This document shows, in pieces, positions 30,057 to 38,223 of a DNA stretch of 64,000 nucleotides. The stretch lies in NCBI GenBank assembly GCA_900323505.1, contig OOIN01000007.1, positions 992,001 to 1,056,000 of the forward strand, read 5' to 3'. Origin of the DNA: Ustilago trichophora (taxonomy: Eukaryota; Basidiomycota; Ustilaginomycetes; Ustilaginales; Ustilaginaceae). Numbering within the stretch: the stretch's first letter is position 1; each line of letters starts with the position of its first letter. The translations under genes were made by a program, and so were the position numbers. Below the pieces are notes generated by a model that ran no database searches, was not told where the DNA came from, and was given only the letters and a program-made list of their open reading frames with translations.

Positions 30057-32540
30057 TCAAGGAACAACTCGACGACTAGTCCAGCGTCCAGTCGCAGCAT
30101 TGTCACCTGGCACAAGCTCGTAGATTGTCCTCGTATCCTCTGCCAAGTTGACTAGGTCGACCTTGTACGGCTCCACGACGACAAGGGCAAAATTCTTCTC
30201 ACTTTCTTCTAGCTGACGCTTCTGCTCCTCGTTTTCCTCTTTTCCTGGCTGAGGCAGCTCCAAGGGCCAAGGTGAGCTGGTGTCGTCTTTGGGTTTGGCG
30301 CTGTGCAACCTGTCTGCATTAGGATGTGGGCTTCCCGGGGTGGGACGACAGAAAGAAGCCAGCAGACCGGCGTTGAGCTTGTTGAAGATCCTCTTGCGCT
30401 CTCCGTCCCAGTCGAAGGCTTCCGAGTTGTTGTTGTTCGCGTCGGGCGCTCGAGGGGGCGAGAGACGGTCAAAGGGGAAGAGTGACCTCAGAGGGTGTGC
30501 AGGAGTGGGAAGGACGTGGACGGTGCCGCTGATGCGGAACTGCATCTGGGTGCTCTCGATCCACCAGGCGATCTCGCACTCACCTCCGCGGGATCCATCC
30601 TCTGCGTGTGCACGGAGCGAGCTCTGGCTTGTCAGCTGCTGCACCTTGGGAGTGCGCACGTCTGTGGTGGTCATAAGGCATGGACTGGAGCCAAAGGCTG
30701 GGTTTTGGGAAGCAATTCCTCCATCGGCCTCGCCGTCACGCTTCTCATTGACAAAGCCTCGGTGGACGACGTATCGTACATGAGGCTTGGCAGCATCATG
30801 CACAGAAGAGGGAGGCTCGACGGTGGAGAAGGCGTAGTAGAGGATGGACTTTTCGTTCTTGATGTTCTCTCCGATTCCATTGGCAAGGATCTCCTTCCAT
30901 TCGGGCTGTGGCGAGTTCGAGGTGGCCTTCTTCTGGCCATCTCCCTTCGCATGGCCATCGCCAGCTTGCTGACCGCCTCCTTGCTGTTCAGAACCAGAAG
31001 AAGCAGAGTTGGAGAGGACTGCACCCAGACGCTGGCCGTCAAATCCACTCGAGTGGCTTGTGACCCTTTTCTCCAGCGCCTCTTTGAGGTCCTTGAGGAT
31101 TTCCTTGTCAACGCTTTGAGCTTTGACAGCGTTTACGTCAATATTAAACACTGCAGCGAGCTCTTCGTGCGTCTTTGCCTGGGAGATGCCGGTGCGCAAC
31201 GCAGAGAGCTGCCTCTTGTTGAGCCCCTTGCCGTTGGCATTGCCGCTCTCGTTGGGTTTGAACGCCAGCTGAGCCATGCAGTACTTTGTGTTGCCGATGG
31301 GGTTGTTGAGCGCAATCGAGTACTTGATCCACTTGGGGGCGACAATCTGAGGGATGCTGAGGTTCCCCTCAGCGCGGAAGCAAGAGGGGTTGGCCTCGGC
31401 TCCGCGAGCGATCATGGTCGATGTGACCCCGGTGAGCTCCTTGATGCGGGGAGCAGTGGCAAAGTCCCATACGTCACCATTGCATACAACGGGAATGGTC
31501 TTGCCCATGTCAGCCGAGACCTTGTTAACGTGGTCTACGATCTCGCGAAGGCGATGCAGGAGCGCTGGTTCTCGTGGACGCATGTCCTTGGTGCGGCAGT
31601 GGACGGTGAGGCACTCGATAGCGCCAGTGCGGACGATCTTGTCGACCAACTCGATGGTGGCGGTCTGAGTGGGGAGGAGGCGGATCTTGCAGGTCACAGC
31701 AACATGAGGTGGAGCAGCCCTGCGCATTGCTTTCAAGGTGTTGCACAGCAGAATGGGGGTGCTGAGCATGTTGGCGCCCATACCTGCGTGTGTAGAGAAC
31801 GGCTTGGGACAGCCACAGTTGAGGTCCACGGCGGCAACATCGTCGGCCTGGGTGATAGTCTTGATCGCCTCATAGGCCAGATCAGGGTTGGCAGAACCGA
31901 GCTGATATACGAGGTACGGTCGCTCCACAGGGTGGCACGAAAAGATCTGCTTGTTCTCTTTGAGAAACTCGACAACGCCCGTATCAGGGTTGACCTTGCG
32001 CTCGGAGCCGATGATGGCTCGATCGACGATCTCGGGTCCCCATACGAGATCTGCGCCGTACTCGAGCGAGAGGAGACGGGTGGGGAGGGTTCCAATGCGG
32101 ACCATGGGGGCGAGAAAGATGCCATTCTCGTATCTAAGCGGAGAGGTGCACGTAGGGATGGGCTCGAGATCGTCTACACGCTCAGCGGTTGAGGTGTTGG
32201 CGGGGGCGGGACCGGCTTGAAAGGAAGTAGAGTCGGCAGCGACTGCCTCGACTTCGATGGAGGTGGTGGAGGAGGAGGAGGCAAGCTCCATCTTGGCACG
32301 TTTGGCGGGTGGCAGCATAGAGACAGGAGGCTGGCGGATCTCGGCGACGGAAGGCATGCTGGCTTGGGCGATGGCTGAAAGCGAAGGTGTTGATGAGGTT
32401 ATGGACGAGTGCGTAGCAAAGAGGCGTGTTCTTGCTACGAGGTTGGTGAGGTGAGGAGCAGCAAAGCGGATCGAAGTAGCAAAGTTGGTGAGAGGTGTTG
32501 AACGAAGGAGCGGCGATGATAGCGCCGGCAGCCGTAGCAT
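30057..32540 (-). CDS. Dus2-type tRNA dihydrouridine synthase fused to an Alr4036-type PNPOx-like domain
   Basis: An 827-residue uninterrupted frame. Residues about 125-490 form a Dus2/Smm1 flavoenzyme that reduces uridine-20 of tRNA: NGIFLAPMVRIGTLPTRLLSLEYGADLVWGPEI (split here only by family motif boundaries), DLNCGCPKPFSTHAGMGANML with catalytic Cys244, LTVHCRTKDMRPREPA, IPVVCNGDV, and TSTMIARGAEANPS. After a Gly/Gln/Ser linker (about 515-545), residues 546-827 match the FMN-binding split-barrel family related to pyridoxamine-phosphate oxidase (Alr4036 type): EWKEILANGI, HVRYVVHRGFVNEKR, LMTTTDVRTPKVQQL, CEIAWWIESTQMQFRISGTV, FDWDGERKRIFNKLNAGLLASF, RWTSRRVVP. No stop, ATG or convincing splice pair separates them. 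Residues 1-61 look like a mitochondrial presequence; Met62 is a possible second start before PPAKRAKME. Yeast Smm1 is 384 residues and lacks the second domain. Confidence 0.88.
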   Translation of the reverse strand: MLRLPALSSPLLRSTPLTNFATSIRFAAPHLTNLVARTRLFATHSSITSSTPSLSAIAQASMPSVAEIRQPPVSMLPPAKRAKMELASSSSTTSIEVEAVAADSTSFQAGPAPANTSTAERVDDLEPIPTCTSPLRYENGIFLAPMVRIGTLPTRLLSLEYGADLVWGPEIVDRAIIGSERKVNPDTGVVEFLKENKQIFSCHPVERPYLVYQLGSANPDLAYEAIKTITQADDVAAVDLNCGCPKPFSTHAGMGANMLSTPILLCNTLKAMRRAAPPHVAVTCKIRLLPTQTATIELVDKIVRTGAIECLTVHCRTKDMRPREPALLHRLREIVDHVNKVSADMGKTIPVVCNGDVWDFATAPRIKELTGVTSTMIARGAEANPSCFRAEGNLSIPQIVAPKWIKYSIALNNPIGNTKYCMAQLAFKPNESGNANGKGLNKRQLSALRTGISQAKTHEELAAVFNIDVNAVKAQSVDKEILKDLKEALEKRVTSHSSGFDGQRLGAVLSNSASSGSEQQGGGQQAGDGHAKGDGQKKATSNSPQPEWKEILANGIGENIKNEKSILYYAFSTVEPPSSVHDAAKPHVRYVVHRGFVNEKRDGEADGGIASQNPAFGSSPCLMTTTDVRTPKVQQLTSQSSLRAHAEDGSRGGECEIAWWIESTQMQFRISGTVHVLPTPAHPLRSLFPFDRLSPPRAPDANNNNSEAFDWDGERKRIFNKLNAGLLASFCRPTPGSPHPNADRLHSAKPKDDTSSPWPLELPQPGKEENEEQKRQLEESEKNFALVVVEPYKVDLVNLAEDTRTIYELVPGDNAATGRWTSRRVVP

Positions 32541-33489
32541 GAACTAGTGGTGATGGTTCAATAAGATCTAAGAGGATGATGCAGAATGTGGAGACAAGGA
32601 CAAGAACTCCTCCTTGTAGGATCCTTTAAGAGGCGTCGGTAGAGGAGCCCCACACAGCAGATGCTATGAAAGTGGGATGGCCTAAGCGTAGGTAGGTACT
32701 GAAAGAATGAATCAGCGTCGAGCTCGAAAGTGGTGTACAGAAGAAATGAAGGTTATGCAACCAAGGCCCACGTCGATCGAACAAGGATTGTGGTTGTGGT
32801 TGGGAACGTCTTTGCAGTTTGTGACTGCGCTGTGCTCTTCCAAAGAGGTTATGCTTTGAATTCGCAAGGTCAAAATCGTAGTTTTTGGAGAAAAAGGTGA
32901 CGAGTGTGGAGGAAATCCATCAATTTAATTTCGTTTCTGCACACCTTTGCTAAGAGCCGATCTTGCTGTCGGCCTTTGCTAGTCACTCTGTCTTTCATGC
33001 CACTTGTAACAGTCTTGAGGATGCCGTCAAGCTGACAACGAGGCAGAATTTGAAGTGAAGCAGAAGATCGGGTACTTCAGTACGCTGGCCCCCCCAGCAC
33101 GTATTGCAATCTTGTGCTTGCAGGAGAAGCCGGCTCATGTTGCACAGAGTGGTTTCTGAGGGCCAGGGAAAAATTCTGATGCTTTTATTAAAAGAAAAAA
33201 TGCCGTAAAAAAAAAAGAAAATGAGCAAAAAAGTGGCCGCAAAATGAGGTGGAAAATGGCCGAAAAGAGGGTACTGTAGTTTCTTTTCGTGCGAAATGAG
33301 CAAGAAAGGAAGACCGGCTACTTGGCACACCGGAAGTCTGGCTCGCAAGCAAAGACGAAGCTTTTTGGTAGCAAGGGTCCTCTCGCTAAGTCAACAAGCT
33401 TTCTTTCTGGTGCCCCACAACTCTGCCTACTTTGCTCAGAGACATTCATCTACACCATCACGACTTTTAGGAACACGGTAGACACCACG
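32541..33489. promoter_or_regulatory. Divergent promoter region DUS2 / histidine phosphatase
   Basis: 949 bases with a C-run (33087-33095), an A-rich tract (33185-33235) and one TACTGTA motif at about 33270. No gene was recognised. A 67-codon GTG-started extension of the phosphatase frame enters this region and is rejected. Confidence 0.45.
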
Positions 33490-34302
33490 ATGCTTGACAC
33501 GATCTACATCTGCCGTCACGGCTTTCGTATGAGCTGGATCGGCGCCGAGAACTTCCCCATCACCGACCGTCCTCGCGATCCCGTCCTGACTGCACACGGC
33601 CAACAGCAGGCTCGTCATCTTGCCGAGTACTTTTCCTCCCTACCGAGCTCGGAGCAACCCCAACTGATCATCAGCTCCCCTTACTATCGCTGCCTCCAAA
33701 CATCTCTACCTACTGCCGCTGCTCTCAAGCTCGAGCTGGTCGCCGAACCAGGCTTGGCAGAATGGTTCTCCACGGTAGTTCCTGAAACCGGAATCCATCC
33801 CTCTCCTGCCCGCGCTGCGTATATGAAGGAATTCGTACCCGAGCTGTCGCTGTCCTGGACACCGCTTCTCTACCCGGACAACAACGGAGAGTCGATCTCT
33901 GAGCTGCACGTCCGTGCGAGGCGCATCCTCTCCCTCATCCAGGAGAGGTGCGAGCAATTGGGAGTAACAAGGGTGCTCATCTGCAGTCATGCAGCAACTA
34001 TCATCGCCATGGGTAGGGTACTGCTCAACGACGATGCAGATGGGAAACGGACTACATTCATTGGTGCAGGTACGGCAAGCTTGAGCAAATACACGAGGGG
34101 GGCGAAGCAGGGCGAGTGGAAACAGGAGTTGAATGGAGACGCAAGCTTCTTGCCACAGGGTGTAGAGAGGGAGTGGCACTTTGGGATGGTACCCGATAAT
34201 GTTACAGAGCATGGAATGGGGACTGGATGGGTGGACCCGGAGGCTCCAAGGCCGGCGGAAGGGGCAACCAAGGGGAGTCACTCGCTGCAGACCAAACTAT
34301 AG
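33490..34302 (+). CDS. Histidine phosphatase (phosphoglycerate-mutase-like), Tfc7/tau55 N-domain type
   Basis: A 270-residue protein of the histidine phosphatase superfamily. It opens with the catalytic motif TIYICRHGFR (His10 is the phospho-acceptor). Further motifs are DPVLTAHGQQQARHLAEYF, IISSPYYRCLQTSLPTA (Arg pocket), a mid-domain acid in GLAEWF, and a second histidine (His167) in VLICSHAATIIAMGR. The unusual RHGFRMSW and the substitution pattern resemble the fungal proteins related to the phosphatase-like domain of TFIIIC subunit Tfc7 (tau55), not glycolytic mutase. Its substrate cannot be told from sequence. The start is ATG 33490, where the catalytic strand begins six codons later. 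The frame continues upstream only through non-ATG codons. The C-terminus is a short Gly/Pro tail. Confidence 0.82.
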   Translation: MLDTIYICRHGFRMSWIGAENFPITDRPRDPVLTAHGQQQARHLAEYFSSLPSSEQPQLIISSPYYRCLQTSLPTAAALKLELVAEPGLAEWFSTVVPETGIHPSPARAAYMKEFVPELSLSWTPLLYPDNNGESISELHVRARRILSLIQERCEQLGVTRVLICSHAATIIAMGRVLLNDDADGKRTTFIGAGTASLSKYTRGAKQGEWKQELNGDASFLPQGVEREWHFGMVPDNVTEHGMGTGWVDPEAPRPAEGATKGSHSLQTKL

Positions 34303-34647
34303 GCAACCACTCTTTTCTTCACCGCTACTTTACTATCCTAGAGGATAGATCCAATATACCCTCCGATACAGGTTTTCGGACTCTGCTTCATCTATCAACA
34401 CATCCAATATCGTAATGACCGATACTGTGATCTTTGTCAAAAGCTGTCATTAAAGTGCGTGTGCGGTCGATTTTAGACAATGCTGCGTGCAAGAAAAGAG
34501 TATACGAGAGAAATAAAAACACGTCAAGGGGAAGAGAATAAAGCTTCGAGCGACACCACTTGGTGGCAGTTCGCGAGCTTGAGGTCGTCATGAATGCGTC
34601 ATTATCTACAAATTATCGAAAGCGATTCCATTCTGTCGATGGCGAGC
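34303..34647. other. Convergent 3' flanks
   Basis: 345 bases between the stops of the histidine phosphatase and the MP88-like gene. Nothing was recognised apart from AT-rich 3'-UTR-like sequence. Confidence 0.4.
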
Positions 34648-35505
34648 TCATTTGAGAGGCTTGGCAATGTGTCTCTTGTAGGGCTTCTGCGGGGCGGGGC
34701 CGTTGCTGACGGTCTTGTACTGCTTACAGTTGTAACTAGCCGCAGGCTTATGAGCGGCTGGAGTCTTCCTCTGTCCTTGCCTGAAGGTGCTCTGACCATA
34801 GATTCCTACAAATTCACCGCTGTCACCCTGACAATCTTCGAAGCTTCCTTTTTGGAACTTTCCGCCGTTGGTGTTCCAATAAGCTCCCATGACATCGTAG
34901 ACGTGAGGAGCCCATTTGTCGGCGTTGGGACCGTAAGCTGCACGGAAAGAAAATTCGTAGGCGCTCATAAAGTTGTTCCACTCTTTGATCTGAACGTATT
35001 GACCTTCCTTTCCGGGGACATTGTTGGAGAAGACCAATCCGCCCTTGGGGTTGCCGGTTCCATCGGCACCGTGAGGATCGAGCTCTCCACCATCGTCATT
35101 CTTTTGGATGTTCATGCGAGTGAAATCTCCCACACCGGTAACTTGGAGGAAGTTGGGCGTCTTGAGGAATTGGACGCCTGTGATGGCACCGTTGGGGATC
35201 AGTCGTGTGCCGTAGCCCGATTTGAGACAGTAGGAAACGACAGATTCCTCGTTGGCTCCAATCTGCGAATTGGGATTGATGGGTCCCCAAAGGCAGAAGT
35301 CATTGACGTTGTTGATAAAGACGTTTTGACACAGAGAGTTTTGTGAGGAGGCGCCCCATTTTTTGCACTGGTTGGAACCGGCTTGGTTGGCTTCCCATTT
35401 GTCGGGGAGGTTGTTGACGTTGAAATCAGGTTTGTTCTGGGCAGAAACGGTAGAGGTGGTGAGGGCGATAGCCGCCAGGGTCAGTGTGAAGAACGTGCGG
35501 GTCAT
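34648..35505 (-). CDS. MP88-like secreted protein
   Basis: A 285-residue predicted secreted protein. Residues 1-22 are a signal peptide (MTRTFFTLTLAAIALTTSTVSA, cleavage near AQN). The body matches the basidiomycete family that includes the Cryptococcus immunoreactive mannoprotein MP88: NDFCLWGPINPNSQIG, VVSYCLKSGYGTRLIPNGAI, TPNFLQVTGVGDFTRMNI, GGELDPHGADGTGNPKGGLVFSN, QIKEWNNFMSAYEFSFRAA, HVYDVMGAYWNTN, EDCQGDSGEFVGIYGQSTF. Cysteines are paired as in secreted proteins. The molecular function of the family is unknown to me. MP88 itself has a Ser/Thr-rich GPI-anchored tail. Here the C-terminus is instead a short basic tail (KPYKRHIAKPLK) without an anchor signal, so the protein is probably soluble or wall-associated. 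The start ATG at 35505 is unambiguous. Confidence 0.85.
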   Translation of the reverse strand: MTRTFFTLTLAAIALTTSTVSAQNKPDFNVNNLPDKWEANQAGSNQCKKWGASSQNSLCQNVFINNVNDFCLWGPINPNSQIGANEESVVSYCLKSGYGTRLIPNGAITGVQFLKTPNFLQVTGVGDFTRMNIQKNDDGGELDPHGADGTGNPKGGLVFSNNVPGKEGQYVQIKEWNNFMSAYEFSFRAAYGPNADKWAPHVYDVMGAYWNTNGGKFQKGSFEDCQGDSGEFVGIYGQSTFRQGQRKTPAAHKPAASYNCKQYKTVSNGPAPQKPYKRHIAKPLK

Positions 35506-37162
35506 GTTGCGGGTCTGTCAGGGGATGAGTTGCGGGGGACATTGCGAAAGCTAAAGACCACAAGGGTATATGTAGGATCTTTGATTGATCGCTGCCTCTG
35601 CATGGAAGCCGACCTCAGCCCGAAGAAGCGGCCTCGATGAAATCTTTGTCACGTAAGAACATCAACACTCGCTAAACCCTTCTCTAGGGGCCCATGGCAG
35701 AGGTACTGACGTTGTGAAGCGTAGAACAATGTAAGCGAAGCGGTCAGAGCAGCAACAAAGCACGGTTCCAGCCATGGTCCACGAGACCCTGCAACTGCGC
35801 CCTTGAAACGAAAAGGATAACATGTGATCGCCATTCCGCCCTTCCTGGCGAGGCGATGTACCACGATGAGAGACGTAGCTCAGCAGCTAATTATGGCAAG
35901 ACGCAGCAGCAAGAGCAGTGCAACGCCAAAAAGTAGAATGTAGACAATCAGCACTGACGCATGAAATCGCGAGGTATGGCATGTGTGATGACACTGAAAT
36001 TCGAGAAGCAATGTGCTTTAGGAGGCGGGGGGAGATGGGGGTCTGTACACAGTATATTTGGCTGAGGGCGGCGCCAAGCAAAGCTCATGTGCATGACGAA
36101 AGGGTATGGGCATGGAAGGGAATACGGCGTGTGCATCGAGCTACTGTAGTTATCATTCTGCGAGCTGACATTGTCTGCAATGCTGATCAAGGGTCCAAGC
36201 GGCATGATAAATGATGTGTGGCATTCTTTGGAGCAATGTCAGATGCGAGGGGTCATTCGTTTTTGGCGTTGGCTTGCACTGTCGGACAGCCAAGAGAAAG
36301 CATAGACGCGACGAGAGCAAGATCGGTATGAATAATCCCGATCTATACCTTATCGTGATGGCGTCTGGAACTGAAAATCAGGAAAAGTTGTTTGCTCATT
36401 AGAGTTAACAGAATGTTTTCGAGTAAAAGCGACTGAGATCTTTGTTGCCCTGCAGCCAGGGTTTCAAGAAGGTGGCAACGAGGACGCAGATTCGGCCGTG
36501 AACCGTAGCATCCTTTTCGACTATCTCCTCGGAGTCGATCGAGAGCTACGACTGCTTTCCGACGACGCAAGAAGATTTTTGAGAAGAAAGGCAAGTCCAC
36601 GGCTGATCTTGGAAGACGCTGCTCGAAACAAACAAGAAGGTGGGGAGCCAATCAAAAAGGTTTGATTTTCGGTGTTACTTGCTTGCCTGCAGCATCAAGG
36701 CGGGGCAGCGTGGTGATTAGATGAGAACGCGCAGACCAAAAAGCAGGCAAGAGCGGATGCAAATTGCGACATTTCAACTCGTCGATGGCGTGCTCCCCGC
36801 ATCTTACACTCTCTCTCCCGCTCTGACTTTAAACAGAGTAGAATTGGTCTTATCGTAATTTCACAGCCGGCCAGCCAAGTCAGCCATCTGTCACTACAGT
36901 ACAATTTTGCCCCGCCAGACTTGCTAGAGCCCGAGAAGCTGAAAGCGAAATCCTGTCTCGACCGGTCCGATCCATTTGTGATCTTGTGGTATTGCTTGGA
37001 TCAGCTTCTTAGGTTGACGCTTTTCCCTTTGAACGTGGCGGGAAAGACGGCAGCAGCCAAGCCAAGAGTAGAGTCATGGACCCTGAACGAGAAGAAATGC
37101 CTCGTTTGCCATTCACGACATTTTTTTCACGTTTACCTGTCAATGAACCCCTTTGACCCTCT

Positions 37163-37183
37163 TTTGCTTTGCTTTGCTTTGCC
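37163..37183. repeat. TTTGC pentanucleotide array
   Basis: Four TTTGC-type units in tandem, about 1 kb upstream of the sulfite reductase ATG. Confidence 0.75.
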
Positions 37184-37549
37184 TTGCTCGCTTGAGAAAG
37201 CCGAAGATGAGCTCCTCGATCGCCACAAGGCTTCCCACCATGGGCAGTGCAAAGTCGGTGGTTTGTCAACAGAAGGATGTCAGAGTCAAGTGCGACAGAC
37301 AAGACTCGTGTACGCTGGTTGCGATTGCTTTGCTGACTCTATCAAAACGATGAATGGTGTGCTTTGCCGTTGAAGAAAAGAATAAGAAGAAGAAGAAGAA
37401 GGCAGCAGCAACATTTGTTGTGGACGACTTGATTGCTTGATAATCCGCGCCACCAGCAAGAAGCGTAGTCTTTCTCTTCCTCACTGCACACGGCGGTGTT
37501 CGGGAATCGTCCAATCTCGCACAACGGACACTGTCCGCGTCAGACTAAC

Positions 37550-37575
37550 TTTTTTTTTTGTTTTTTTTTTTTTTT
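37550..37575. repeat. T10-G-T15 homopolymer run
   Basis: A poly(dA:dT) tract about 650 bases upstream of the sulfite reductase ATG. Such tracts commonly exclude nucleosomes in fungal promoters. Confidence 0.85.
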
Positions 37576-38223
37576 GCCAAAATTTCCCGGCCTTGCAAAA
37601 GAGCGAAAGGCGGACATTTCTTCCAGCGAAGATCTCTCTCTTAATTTCCAAGCTGCAAGCTCTAGAGGAGGTTGACTTGGACTTTGTGGCCAATCTTGTT
37701 CACGACTTACGCCGAATGCATGGCCGTTTCACCAAGAAGCGGCAACCTCTCCAACTTGACTAAACCTTGCTGCTCGCAGTATCGCAGCTCTCTTCCTCGA
37801 CACTCGTCCCTCCTCTTCCTCCTCTGTGTCTGTTCGTCTGTCCGTCCTAGTCACAGTCATTATCTCTTTCCTTCTTCCTCCCCACCTTTCACCTTTCACC
37901 CTCACCCATCCTCCTCCGTACGAGTCTCTGTACCATCCTCGTATCGACTCACTCCGAGCCTCTACAAGGTTCAAGGTCATAGGTGGCGTACGCTCTCTCG
38001 TACCCGCCATCTCGATTTCATTCGAACATACTCCAAAAAACGAGCTGCAGAGATCCGCTGCCGCCACAATTACCACCAAGTCTTCTTGCATTCGGTACGC
38101 CTTGTTGAACATCTTAAGCTTGCTTGCTTGCTTCCTTCGTTCAGCACCTCAAAACTTCGTTGATCTCCATTGACGAAGCCGTATAAAACCCATTCCCTAC
38201 AATCACCCGGAAAGCCTTGCAAA

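Larger units (their letters stand above)
35506..38223. other. 2.7 kb gene-free stretch upstream of sulfite reductase
   Basis: The longest gap in the window. It holds the divergent promoters of the MP88-like and sulfite reductase genes, a TTTGC pentamer array (37163-37183), a T10-G-T15 run (37550-37575), and a pyrimidine-rich block (about 37785-37920) that resembles a long 5' leader. Small frames lack conserved content. A short or multi-exon gene or a ncRNA cannot be excluded by eye. Confidence 0.4.

Noticed and set aside
30495..32192. A 565-codon plus-strand ORF antisense to the Dus2 fusion
   Set aside because: It starts at a non-ATG codon, has no recognisable domain and lies wholly inside a confident gene.
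33289..33489. N-terminal extension of the histidine phosphatase
   Set aside because: It starts with GTG and is unlike the family. ATG 33490 begins six codons before the catalytic strand.
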